Assembly (NCBI GenBank): GCA_019638775.1
Contig: JAHBTD010000003.1
Location: 248,001-312,000 of the forward strand
Reading direction: 5' to 3'
Source of the DNA: Fimbriimonadaceae bacterium
GTDB lineage: Bacteria; Armatimonadota; Fimbriimonadia; Fimbriimonadales; Fimbriimonadaceae
DNA length: 64,000 nucleotides
Position 1 is the first letter of the stretch; the number at the start of each line of letters is the position of its first letter. A model generated the notes under the pieces. That model did not search any database. It was not told where the DNA came from and saw only the letters and a program-made list of their open reading frames with translations. The position numbers and the translations under genes are program-made. This document shows, one piece after another, positions 17,530 to 25,034 of this stretch.

Positions 17530-17901
17530 TCAGATCCCTTTGGGAGTGAAACTCGTACCACAGCCACAGCTGCGTGCTGCATTGGGGTTCTCAAACTGAA
17601 ACCCACCGCCTATGAGATTGCCCGTGTAATCAAGCGTCGAACCTGCAAGAAATCGGGCTGATTTGCGATCACAAACCACGGTCACCCCATCGACTTCGAG
17701 GGACATATCCCGCTCTGTTAGCGCCGTATCGATCTTCGTCAGGTACTCAAATCCAGAACAGCCGCCACCTTTTACTCCGACGCGCAGGAAAGCTTCCGAA
17801 CGTCCGTCCTTTTCCAAAATCTGCTTTAGGCGGACAATGGCGCTTGGAGTAAGCGTCACGGGGAACTCAACAGTCGCTTCGGTGAGGGACGTTTCCGACA
17901 T
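17530..17901 (-). CDS. IscA/SufA/ErpA-type Fe-S cluster carrier
   Basis: A 123-residue A-type carrier with the three conserved cysteines: C48 in GGGCSGFEY, and C112 and C114 in SCGCG. It would accept and deliver Fe-S clusters. The start at 17901 has AGGAAGAG just upstream. It follows the Rrf2 regulator by 14 bases and sits in the Suf block, so it is the likely partner of SufS-SufU. Confidence 0.95.
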   Translation of the reverse strand: MSETSLTEATVEFPVTLTPSAIVRLKQILEKDGRSEAFLRVGVKGGGCSGFEYLTKIDTALTERDMSLEVDGVTVVCDRKSARFLAGSTLDYTGNLIGGGFQFENPNAARSCGCGTSFTPKGI

Positions 17902-17915
17902 ATCTCTTCCTACGC

Positions 17916-18401
17916 TTAGCGGTTTGCGGCAATACGATCTTTGGGTATAGAGGTCTGAATCTGGATGAGTTGGTTTTGTTCTGCCTGAACCTTATCCAAG
18001 ATCTCTTTCAAGGTGATCTTGCTCACGACGCTGTCAATCGCAGTCTGTATATCGGCCCACAGGCACATGATTGCGCACTCACCTTCGTGGACGCAGGTGC
18101 CGATGGAGCCGCTGTGGCGCCCACAGAACCCTTTGTCGTAGAGTTTGCCTCCAAGCTGTGCAAGGACCTCTCCAATCACAATCTCTTCGGGGGGCTGCGC
18201 CAGGGCATAACCGCCCGAGTGTCCTCGAGTGCTGTTGATATAGCCACCTTTGCGTAGGATCATGAGCAGCTTGGCGACATGAGGCTCGCTCAGCTCCTCA
18301 GCCTTACTGATCGTGGGGATGGTGACGCTGCCTTCCGGATACTCTTTCGCCACGCGAAGCAAGCACCTCAACCCATATTCTTCTTGTGCGCTTAACTTCA
18401 T
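17916..18401 (-). CDS. Rrf2-family regulator, IscR-like
   Basis: A 161-residue regulator. The N-terminal winged helix (LSAQEEYGLRCLLRVAKEYP, then EPHVAKLLMILRKGGYI) is followed by C93, C103, C109 and C113, spaced as for a 2Fe-2S sensor. GAGGAG precedes the ATG. It is likely to sense Fe-S status and control this block. A perfect TATAAT lies 33 bases upstream, so it may also have its own promoter. The C-terminal helix is longer than in IscR. Confidence 0.93.
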   Translation of the reverse strand: MKLSAQEEYGLRCLLRVAKEYPEGSVTIPTISKAEELSEPHVAKLLMILRKGGYINSTRGHSGGYALAQPPEEIVIGEVLAQLGGKLYDKGFCGRHSGSIGTCVHEGECAIMCLWADIQTAIDSVVSKITLKEILDKVQAEQNQLIQIQTSIPKDRIAANR

Positions 18402-18433
18402 AACTCCTCAAAAATCGACAAAGGCCCGTCTCC

Positions 18434-18439
18434 ATTATA
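18434..18439 (-). promoter_or_regulatory. candidate internal -10 box upstream of rrf2
   Basis: A TATAAT on the minus strand in the 63-base gap between the SufT-like gene and rrf2. No good -35 lies at the right distance, as is common for promoters under Rrf2/IscR control. Confidence 0.4.
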
Positions 18440-18464
18440 GGCGACCGTCCTCAAACTCACCAGA

Positions 18465-18833
18465 TCACAGCAAACCCAGCATCAACTTCACTTCGTCCGA
18501 AACCATATCCAAAGTGAACGGAGGGTCCCACGTCAGTTCAACCTTTGCGTCCGTCACACCCGGCACAAATTTCACTTTTTCCTCAACTTCGAGCGGGAGC
18601 GATTCAGCGACTGGGCAGGCCGGAGAAGTGAGCGTCATCAGCACGTTTACAAAGCCATTCTCATCGGCTGAGACGTTATAGATCAGCCCGAGATCGTGAA
18701 TATTGACTGGGATTTCGGGGTCGTAGATTGAGCGCAATGCTTCAATGACCTCACTTTCCAGCATTGAACGTTCGATGGTGTTGAGGGTCTTTGATTGCGA
18801 GTTTGGTGTAGACATATCGATCGGTTTAGGCAT
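18465..18833 (-). CDS. SufT-like MIP18/DUF59 Fe-S assembly protein
   Basis: A 122-residue protein. From about residue 25 it is a DUF59 domain: VIEALRSIYDPEIPVNIHDL, then LTSPACPVAESL with the single conserved cysteine, and VELTWDPPFTLDMVS. SufT proteins help mature Fe-S enzymes when demand is high. ATG 18833 overlaps the stop of the membrane-protein gene by eight bases. The first 24 residues are not part of the domain, so a start at the ATG of residue 24 is possible. Confidence 0.92.
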   Translation of the reverse strand: MPKPIDMSTPNSQSKTLNTIERSMLESEVIEALRSIYDPEIPVNIHDLGLIYNVSADENGFVNVLMTLTSPACPVAESLPLEVEEKVKFVPGVTDAKVELTWDPPFTLDMVSDEVKLMLGLL

Positions 18834-19281
18834 GGCTCTTTTCTAAGCGCTCCCATAGAGAATTTACGTCATTGCGATCTGCCCATCGCATGACATACCA
18901 CGCCGTGAGGCTAAGGGGCAGGAGAATGGGAACGCATACTGTTGCGATTATCCCGTACGCGGCGAGTGCCTCAGCAGCTGAGATGGCACGGGCGGCGGCC
19001 AGAACAAGGCAAAAAAGGGCGATGTTTGTCAGGCTGATGAGATACGCATATCCGCCTGCTCCAGGCCCTGTTATGGAGACGATTTTCTTTCGGAAGAGAA
19101 AGGCAACCGTAAGGCCTGTGACGGCACCAAGCGGGCCGAGCCACAGCCAAATCAAGGGTCCAAGCTTGCCTATATATTCGACCCCCGCCACAAAAAGGCT
19201 GATGATCGACGCGAGCACTACTGTCGCGAAGTAGCCGACAATAGCTGCCATTACGTAGTAGAACCCGACTAATCTCTTCAC
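18826..19281 (-). CDS. four-helix membrane protein inside the suf operon
   Basis: A 151-residue protein with four predicted membrane helices (about 8-33, 42-63, 80-101 and 106-130), not recognised. The start is the GTG at 19281, which overlaps the sufU stop as GTGA; the longer frame would read back through sufU. Its stop overlaps the next gene by eight bases. Such coupling on both sides suggests it works with Fe-S assembly or sulfur/iron supply, but no metal-binding motif is visible. Confidence 0.75.
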   Translation of the reverse strand: MKRLVGFYYVMAAIVGYFATVVLASIISLFVAGVEYIGKLGPLIWLWLGPLGAVTGLTVAFLFRKKIVSITGPGAGGYAYLISLTNIALFCLVLAAARAISAAEALAAYGIIATVCVPILLPLSLTAWYVMRWADRNDVNSLWERLEKSHA

Positions 19282-19730
19282 TCTGTCGTCACCGCCTGGC
19301 CGGAATCTTTCAAAGCTGCTTCCATCGCATGCCAGGCAAGCGTGGCGCATTTGATCCTTACGGGAAACTCGCGCACACCGGCCAAGGCAGCGAGCTGGCC
19401 CATCTCTTCTACGTCGGCCTCCCCCACGCCTGTTGCCATCTCCCGGAACCTGCGAAAGAGGTCTTGAGCCTCCTCAACGGTCTTTCCGGTGACTTCTTCG
19501 GTCAACATCGAAGCCGATGCAGTCGAGATTGCACACCCCGCGCCATCGAAATGGGCGGATATGACCGTGCTGTGGTCAACGGTGAGATAGATCGAAACCT
19601 GATCGCCACATAGGGGGTTAAAGCCTTCGGCGCAGCAGCTATATTCAGCGGGCACGCCAAAGTTTCGGGGCCGCTTGCTGTGGTCCAAAATGACCTCTTG
19701 GTAGAGTTCACGAAGGTCGATGCTGGACAT
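19278..19730 (-). CDS. sufU: SufU-type Fe-S assembly protein/sulfur transferase
   Basis: A 150-residue protein matching SufU length. Conserved ligands are C41 and D43 in NPLCGDQ, C66 in DGAGCAIS and C128 in RIKCATLAW; the SufU insertion after the second cysteine (about 85-110) separates it from IscU. It takes sulfur from SufS. The ATG at 19730 is preferred; the longer frame depends on a TTG and has no family similarity in its first 34 residues. Confidence 0.95.
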   Translation of the reverse strand: MSSIDLRELYQEVILDHSKRPRNFGVPAEYSCCAEGFNPLCGDQVSIYLTVDHSTVISAHFDGAGCAISTASASMLTEEVTGKTVEEAQDLFRRFREMATGVGEADVEEMGQLAALAGVREFPVRIKCATLAWHAMEAALKDSGQAVTTE

Positions 19731-19848
19731 TTCTACTTCTATTGTGAAGCATTCCTTGATTGGCCTCTTGGGATGCTCCTTTAAATAGTCTGCAGCCACG
19801 GGTCTGTTTGATTTCGGGCTAAGCACCGACAACGAGCAGACTTACGAA

Positions 19849-21087
19849 TCAGCCCAGAATCTCTTTCGCTTTTCGCACAGCTCTCTGCAAAGCATCCAAG
19901 TCCGACTTCATCGTATACATACCAAGGCTCGCCCGTGCCGTTGCCGGAACTCCCATTCGCTTCATGAGTGGCATTGTGCAATGATGTCCGGCGCGTATGG
20001 CGATCCCTTCGGCGTCCAGAACGGTGCCGAGATCGTGCGGGTGAACGCCTTCAAGCGTGAAGGCCAGAATCCCCGCCTTTTCACGTGCCTGGCCTCGGAT
20101 CGTGAGCCCAGGAATATCGCTGAGGAGCTGGGTTCCATAGGCGAGTAGCTCGTGCTCGTAGCTTGCAATGGCTTCTTTTCCAATCGACTGCACGTAATCG
20201 ATCGCCGCGCCAAGTCCAATAAAGCCTGCAATATTGGGCGTCCCTGGCTCGAATTTGGCAGGGATCTCGGCGTAAGTGGTCTTCTCAAAGCTGACGGTGC
20301 GGATCATGCTCCCGCCGCTTTGATAAGGGGGCATCTTTTCGAGCAAAGTTCGCTTGCCATAGAGAATTCCGGTTCCTGTTGGTCCGTAAATCTTATGGCA
20401 GCTCAGTGTGTAGAAGTCGGCGTCGATGTCTTGAACATTGATTTGGAGGTGAGGCCCGCCCTGGGCACCGTCAACAAGACAGATCGCGCCGTGCTTCTTG
20501 GCCATGGCGATCATCTGCTTCGCAGGATTGATGGTGCCGATGGAGTTGCTGATGTGAACGAGAGCAACGATCTTTGTTTTTTCAGACAGGAGTTGCTCGT
20601 ACTCCTCAAGAATGACCTCTCCGTCGTCGTTGATGGGAGCGACTCTGAGCACGGTTCCTATCTGCTCGCACAAGATTTGCCAAGGCACGATGTTTGAGTG
20701 GTGCTCCATCGTGGTGATGACGATCTCGTCCCCTGCCTTCAGAAATGTGCGCGCGTAGCTTTGCGCGACGAGATTGATCGCTTCTGTACAACCCTTGGTG
20801 AAGATGATCTCGGCCTCTTCACGAGCGTTGACGAAGGCGCGAACTTTCTCTCTCGTTGATTCAAATGCGTCGGTCGCCAACTGACTGAGCGTGTGCACTC
20901 CTCGGTGGACGTTTGCGCTGTTTTCGGCGTAATAGGCCCGCGTGGCTTCAATGACTGGTTTGGGTTTCAGGGCCGTTGCCGCGCTGTCCAAATAGATGAG
21001 CGGCTTGCCGTGAATCGTCCGGCTAAGCGCCGGGAAGTCGTCCCGCACTTTCTCCCCAATATTCATGATCGTGGGCGAATGGGCCAT
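19849..21087 (-). CDS. sufS: cysteine desulfurase SufS
   Basis: A 412-residue PLP enzyme that removes sulfur from cysteine. PLP contacts include HH at 129-130, D206 in VDGAQG, and the Schiff-base K232 in SCHKIYGPTG. The active cysteine is C370 in RAGHHCTMPLM, in the short loop typical of group II (SufS) enzymes. sufU follows after 118 bases. serA lies 12 bases upstream, so serine made there could feed cysteine for this step. Confidence 0.97.
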   Translation of the reverse strand: MAHSPTIMNIGEKVRDDFPALSRTIHGKPLIYLDSAATALKPKPVIEATRAYYAENSANVHRGVHTLSQLATDAFESTREKVRAFVNAREEAEIIFTKGCTEAINLVAQSYARTFLKAGDEIVITTMEHHSNIVPWQILCEQIGTVLRVAPINDDGEVILEEYEQLLSEKTKIVALVHISNSIGTINPAKQMIAMAKKHGAICLVDGAQGGPHLQINVQDIDADFYTLSCHKIYGPTGTGILYGKRTLLEKMPPYQSGGSMIRTVSFEKTTYAEIPAKFEPGTPNIAGFIGLGAAIDYVQSIGKEAIASYEHELLAYGTQLLSDIPGLTIRGQAREKAGILAFTLEGVHPHDLGTVLDAEGIAIRAGHHCTMPLMKRMGVPATARASLGMYTMKSDLDALQRAVRKAKEILG

Positions 21088-21099
21088 GGCATTTAATCG

Positions 21100-22308
21100 C
21101 TACGGCTGGTTCATCGAGAACACATTTGCGTCGAAGACGTATTCGTACTCTTTGATTTTTCGCAGCGCCGATTCAGACGGGCCTTTGTCCATCGAGATCT
21201 GAGCGATTGCCGACTTTGCTCCTCCGAGAACGATGTTCTCCATTTCTTGAACACTGATGCCTTCATCTTTCAGTACGCCTAGAATATGGGAGAGCACACC
21301 CACTCGGTCAACATGCCTGGCGACCATTACATGAGAGGCGATCTCCGCTTTCTTCACATTGACCACATTCGGGACACTGCCCGTTGCCTTGTACTCTCGC
21401 ACGATCCGCACAGTCTCCATGGCGACCGCTTCCTGAGCTTGATCGGTGCTTGCGCCGATGTGGTGAGTGCAATAGACTCTTGGGTTGTCCTTCAAAGGAC
21501 CTTCGTACGCGGCTTCTGCTGTATCCGGCTCGCCGTTGAAGACATCAAGTCCGGCAAAGAGCTTCTTCGCCTCCAGCGCTTCGAGCAATGCATCTTGGTC
21601 AATAACCTCGGCTCGGCTCGTGTTGATGATGTAAGCGCCATCGCGCATGGCATCAAAGAATTTTTTGCTAAGCATTCCCCGCGTATCGTTGGTCAGGCTG
21701 ACGTGGATGCTCACAACGTCGGCTTGACGGGCAAGCTCTTCCAGGGATTCGGCGCGTCCAATTCCAAGAGCAGCCGCAACATCAGCGGTCATCCAGCGGC
21801 TGTAAGCGATGACGTGCATGCCGAACGCTCTTGCGCGCACGATCATCTCTTGCCCGATCCTGCCCATGCCTACAAGGCCAAGAGTGCGTCCGTAAAGTCC
21901 CTTTGCCTTGCTGTACTGCTTCTTGTTCCATTTGCCGTCGCGCAGATCGATCACATTGTCGGGAATGTGCCTATCGATAGCCAGCATCAATCCAAAGGCG
22001 AGTTCGGCGACCGCCTGGCTGTTTTTGCCCGGGCAGTTCGTCACGTAAATGCCGTTTTCACTTGCGGCGGCCACGTCGATTGTGTTGTAGCCTGCTCCAG
22101 CTCGGATAATCACGGCGAGCTTGGAGCCTGTGACCATAGGGGCAGTCACCTTCGTCGAGCGCACGACCAAGACTTCACAGCCCGTCTCCTTGATCGCTGC
22201 TTCCAGCGCAGCATCCTTTAAATCGGGTTGAAAATCAACGATGACGCCCAAGGACTCCAGGCCTTCAAGGCCGATCTTTTCGAACTTATCCGCAACGAGC
22301 ACCTTCAT
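21100..22308 (-). CDS. serA: D-3-phosphoglycerate dehydrogenase-like protein with ACT domain
   Basis: A 402-residue 2-hydroxyacid dehydrogenase. Residues 150-157 hold the NAD motif (GMGRIGQE); INTSRAEVID and CTHHIGAST carry catalytic-region residues including the active histidine. Residues 325-402 form an ACT domain, which in SerA binds serine as feedback inhibitor. It makes phosphohydroxypyruvate for serine synthesis. It lacks the long intervening domain of some SerA proteins. As first gene of the Suf block it ties serine/cysteine supply to sulfur use. Confidence 0.9.
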   Translation of the reverse strand: MKVLVADKFEKIGLEGLESLGVIVDFQPDLKDAALEAAIKETGCEVLVVRSTKVTAPMVTGSKLAVIIRAGAGYNTIDVAAASENGIYVTNCPGKNSQAVAELAFGLMLAIDRHIPDNVIDLRDGKWNKKQYSKAKGLYGRTLGLVGMGRIGQEMIVRARAFGMHVIAYSRWMTADVAAALGIGRAESLEELARQADVVSIHVSLTNDTRGMLSKKFFDAMRDGAYIINTSRAEVIDQDALLEALEAKKLFAGLDVFNGEPDTAEAAYEGPLKDNPRVYCTHHIGASTDQAQEAVAMETVRIVREYKATGSVPNVVNVKKAEIASHVMVARHVDRVGVLSHILGVLKDEGISVQEMENIVLGGAKSAIAQISMDKGPSESALRKIKEYEYVFDANVFSMNQP

Positions 22309-22395
22309 AGAATGAAGTTTACCGATAAGGAGCGTCCTAAATGGACCGAATCGGCGACTGGCCCGTCAGGTAAGATTTCATCCCTCTCGCCCCGT

Positions 22396-22482
22396 GCCGG
22401 GGTGGCGGAATGGTAGACGCGGCGGTCTCAAAAACCGCTGGCTCAAAAGGTCGTGCGGGTTCGAGTCCCGCTCCCGGCACCA
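22396..22482 (+). tRNA. tRNA-Leu (CAA)
   Basis: A GCCGGGG acceptor strand, a D arm GGCGGAATGGTAGACGC, an anticodon stem GCGGT/ACCGC around CTCAAAA (anticodon CAA), a long variable arm and a T arm GGTTCGAGTCC. The 3' CCA is encoded. A run of six T follows. Confidence 0.97.
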
Positions 22483-22598
22483 AACTCCTTTTTTCAGCCT
22501 ATGGGCCCAGGAGCGTCAGCCCACCAGTAAATCGTTGGCGTTTTGGCGTGAGCTGCTTCGTGCGCCAACTATTCATTTAGATACGAAAGGGGAGAAAT

Positions 22599-22648
22599 AA
22601 AAAGAAACGCGCTCGAATCGCTGGACCGAAGTCCGTTGCTCGAGCGCG
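22599..22648 (-). terminator. strong intrinsic terminator on minus strand
   Basis: The outer stem CGCGCTCGA/TCGAGCGCG (22640-22648 with 22609-22617) encloses an inner GGAC-TTCG-GTCC hairpin and is followed on the minus strand by TTTCTTTTTATTT. Confidence 0.9.
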
Positions 22649-22650
22649 CT

Positions 22651-22815
22651 CTATGCGCTAACTGTCAAATGCTTCCGAAGAAGCTTCATCCTTTTAGCGC
22701 TGTAGACTTCTTGCAAAGCTTTGTAACCGAAGTTACGCAACTGGTCCGCAAGCATTCTACGGTTCGCCAGTGGAACGGTCTTAGTCGAGTCCACTCCGCT
22801 CCGAAGAGCGTTCAC
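22651..22815 (-). CDS. predicted 54-residue basic protein
   Basis: A GTG at 22815 with AGGAG four bases upstream opens a frame of 54 codons ending TAG at 22651. The product (MNALRSGVDSTKTVPLANRR, then a helix-prone part with YKALQEVYSAKRMKLLRKHL) is basic and not recognised. The strong terminator at 22599-22648 lies just after the stop and a plausible promoter (22921-22949) lies upstream, so a minus-strand transcript of about 310 bases is likely. It could encode this protein or be a structured RNA. The frame stays open well upstream of the GTG but has no ATG. Confidence 0.5.
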   Translation of the reverse strand: MNALRSGVDSTKTVPLANRRMLADQLRNFGYKALQEVYSAKRMKLLRKHLTVSA

Positions 22816-22823
22816 CGATCTCC

Positions 22824-22916
22824 TCAGTGAAGACTTTGCTGCCGCTTCTCTCTGGCCGCGGAATCCGATCGGCGCACCTCTCGTTTTCCGTGCTCGGCCT
22901 TGATCGCCGGCTGCAT
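22824..22916 (-). CDS. possible leaderless 30-residue upstream ORF
   Basis: The ATG at 22916 falls almost exactly where transcription would start from the promoter at 22921-22949, so it could be read as a leaderless message. The frame ends TGA at 22824, and that stop overlaps the Shine-Dalgarno of the 54-codon gene that follows. The product is short and highly charged (KAEHGKREVRRSDSAAREKR). Real translation is unproven; it may instead be leader. Confidence 0.25.
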   Translation of the reverse strand: MQPAIKAEHGKREVRRSDSAAREKRQQSLH

Positions 22917-22920
22917 GAAT

Positions 22921-22949
22921 AATGTATCACGTCCAGAAGCCGAATGCAA
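22921..22949 (-). promoter_or_regulatory. candidate sigma70-type promoter for the small gene
   Basis: On the minus strand TTGCAT (22949-22944), a 17-base spacer and TACATT (22926-22921). Confidence 0.5.
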
Positions 22950-22963
22950 CAAGAATTTCATTT

Positions 22964-22990
22964 TGTTTTCCACAGGAAAAGTGGAAAACA
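22964..22990. promoter_or_regulatory. 10-base palindrome, possible operator
   Basis: TGTTTTCCAC and GTGGAAAACA are separated by AGGAAAA. It lies 15 bases upstream of the -35 of the minus-strand small gene and about 215 bases before the kinase gene. No T run follows on either strand, so it is more like a protein-binding site than a terminator. One arm contains TTTTCCACA, a relaxed DnaA-box match. Confidence 0.45.
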
Positions 22991-23204
22991 TAGGGGATAA
23001 TGGCAACAGGCCTGGTATCGAAAAGCATTGAGCCAGAAGGTTGTAGAGTTATCTTTGTACAAGACGATCTAATGCTTACAAAAGCGTCGAATTAGAACGG
23101 ATCATCCACACTCTGCGTATGAGTAAATCGTCCAATCGTGTAGATTGAGCCTGTGTGAACCTGAACAAGCTCGACGTTCGTACCGTTCTATACAGTAGGC
23201 CCTC

Positions 23205-25031
23205 ATGAGCGACCATTCCGTCGGCACCCTCGGCAAGTATCAGATCATCCGCGAAATTGCGCGGTCGAATGATATCGTCTACGAGGCCTATGATCCCGTG
23301 ATGAACCGCAGGGTTGCTCTAAAGGAGCTCGCCATGCCGGGTGGCGCATCCCAACAAGCACGGGAAGAACGCACAAAGCGCTTCCTGCGCGAGGCAAAAG
23401 CTGCTGGGAGCATGGCGGACCCCAACATCGTCACGATCTACGAGTACGGTGAAGAGAACGGACGCCATTACATTGCGATGGAGTACCTGGACGGGCACAC
23501 TCTGCGCAATGAAATCGACACTCAGGGTTTTCTTGAGTTGGGTGAGAGCTTCAGAATCGCACGCGAAGTTCTCAAAGCGCTCGAATATGCTCACAACAAA
23601 GGCGTCATTCATCGCGACATCAAACCGGACAACATCCAACTCCTCCCCGACGACCGCGTCAAAATCACTGACTTCGGAATTGCGCGACTTACTTTTGAAC
23701 CGAACATCACGATGGACGGGCAGGTGTTCGGAACTCCGAGCTACATGTCCCCCGAGCAAGTTGTAGGAAAAGAGATTGACGTCCGCAGTGACCTTTTCAG
23801 CGTCGGCGTCATTCTCTACGAGATGATCGGCGGGCAGAAACCGTTCCCTGGCGACAGCGTGGTCGCCATCACCCACGCGATCATGAACCGCGAGCCTGAC
23901 CAACCGAGGCAAGCAAACCACGTCGTGTGGCAATTCTTGATGCGGGCGATGGACAAGAGTCCACAGCTGCGTTTCCCTTCGGCAACGGCGATGATCGCCG
24001 CACTCAACCAAGCCGAGGCATCGACAAAGTCGGTAGTTGCCGACCCCGGACCGACTATGGGCGGCCCGCCGCTCGCCTCAAACAACTACGGCCAGCCGAA
24101 CCCCTATGCTCAGCCTAATCCTTACGGACAGCAACAGCCAATTGCTGCACCGCCGATTAACAACCCTTACGCATATCCGCAGCCACCCGGTCAACCCGCG
24201 CCTCCGCCGACCTATCCCTACAATCCATACAGCCAGAACCAACTTCCTCAGCAGATGGTGCCAGGCTCGTACGTGCCGCAGCAACCGGGCAACGTTTATC
24301 CGCCAGTTCCGGTGTACTATCCGCCTCCGCCTCGACAACCTCTTTTCAAGCCGGAGACGAAGCAGTTTCTCGGGAAACTATTCCTAACGATCTTGATTCT
24401 GGGGACCCTGTTTGCGCTCGTGTTTGTGGCGCTCACCTCGCTTAACTCAGCGATCCAACAAGCAAACCGACAAGAGCAAGACCAGAGAATTGTGGCTCAG
24501 CTCAATGCGCAGGACTCTAGCAAGCCCATCGAAGATCGGATTGAAGAGCGCCAAGCGATGATTCGTCAACTGCGTGACACAGTTACGATCAACACCGAGA
24601 ATAAGAACCTGGCGGTTCTCTATGAACAACTCGGCAAGCAAAAACTTGCAATGCAGGATTTCATTGCCGCCGAGCTCGCCTTTCGACAAGCGCTGTCGTT
24701 AGATTCCAAAAACCCGGCGTATGCCAGCGATTTGGGTGACCTCATCTATCGCTTTTCGAGGAATGCAGCCACCTCGAACGAACGAGCGAAGCTTCTTGCC
24801 CAAGCAGCCGAGTTTTGGCGTCAAGCATTCGTCAACGAGACCGACCCGAAAGTTAAGGCAAAGTACGGCACTGGCGCAGCCGTGGCTCTCTACGATTTAG
24901 CCCGTGAGCAGCTCCAAATGAATATCTCGGACTTGGCAAAGGAGAATCTGTACAGCGCACGGGAATACGAAGACCCAAACTCTGAATTGGGTCGACGAAT
25001 CCAGCAACTTCTTGACCAGCTTACGCGGTGA
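23205..25031 (+). CDS. transmembrane Ser/Thr protein kinase with TPR-like sensor domain
   Basis: A 608-residue protein. The Hanks-type kinase domain spans about 12-270 with K40 (VALK), E63, the catalytic HRD loop ending D138 (IHRDIKPDN) and DFG at 156-158. The Gly-rich loop is missing: the equivalent residues 16-28 read REIARSNDIVYEA. Residues 285-380 are a Pro/Gln/Tyr/Asn-rich linker, 388-411 a membrane helix, and 430-608 helical repeats like TPRs, probably outside the membrane. It likely passes an envelope signal to cytoplasmic substrates. Ortholog function is unknown. Confidence 0.93.
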   Translation: MSDHSVGTLGKYQIIREIARSNDIVYEAYDPVMNRRVALKELAMPGGASQQAREERTKRFLREAKAAGSMADPNIVTIYEYGEENGRHYIAMEYLDGHTLRNEIDTQGFLELGESFRIAREVLKALEYAHNKGVIHRDIKPDNIQLLPDDRVKITDFGIARLTFEPNITMDGQVFGTPSYMSPEQVVGKEIDVRSDLFSVGVILYEMIGGQKPFPGDSVVAITHAIMNREPDQPRQANHVVWQFLMRAMDKSPQLRFPSATAMIAALNQAEASTKSVVADPGPTMGGPPLASNNYGQPNPYAQPNPYGQQQPIAAPPINNPYAYPQPPGQPAPPPTYPYNPYSQNQLPQQMVPGSYVPQQPGNVYPPVPVYYPPPPRQPLFKPETKQFLGKLFLTILILGTLFALVFVALTSLNSAIQQANRQEQDQRIVAQLNAQDSSKPIEDRIEERQAMIRQLRDTVTINTENKNLAVLYEQLGKQKLAMQDFIAAELAFRQALSLDSKNPAYASDLGDLIYRFSRNAATSNERAKLLAQAAEFWRQAFVNETDPKVKAKYGTGAAVALYDLAREQLQMNISDLAKENLYSAREYEDPNSELGRRIQQLLDQLTR

Positions 25032-25034
25032 GGG

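Noticed and set aside
22960-23170. Possible replication origin before the kinase gene
   Set aside because: Only one relaxed DnaA-box match (TTTTCCACA) and one weaker (TCATCCACA); no dnaA, dnaN or clear AT-rich unwinding element nearby.
23319-24011. 230-codon minus-strand frame opposite the kinase domain
   Set aside because: It is the antisense of a well-conserved kinase domain and its product has no recognisable motif.
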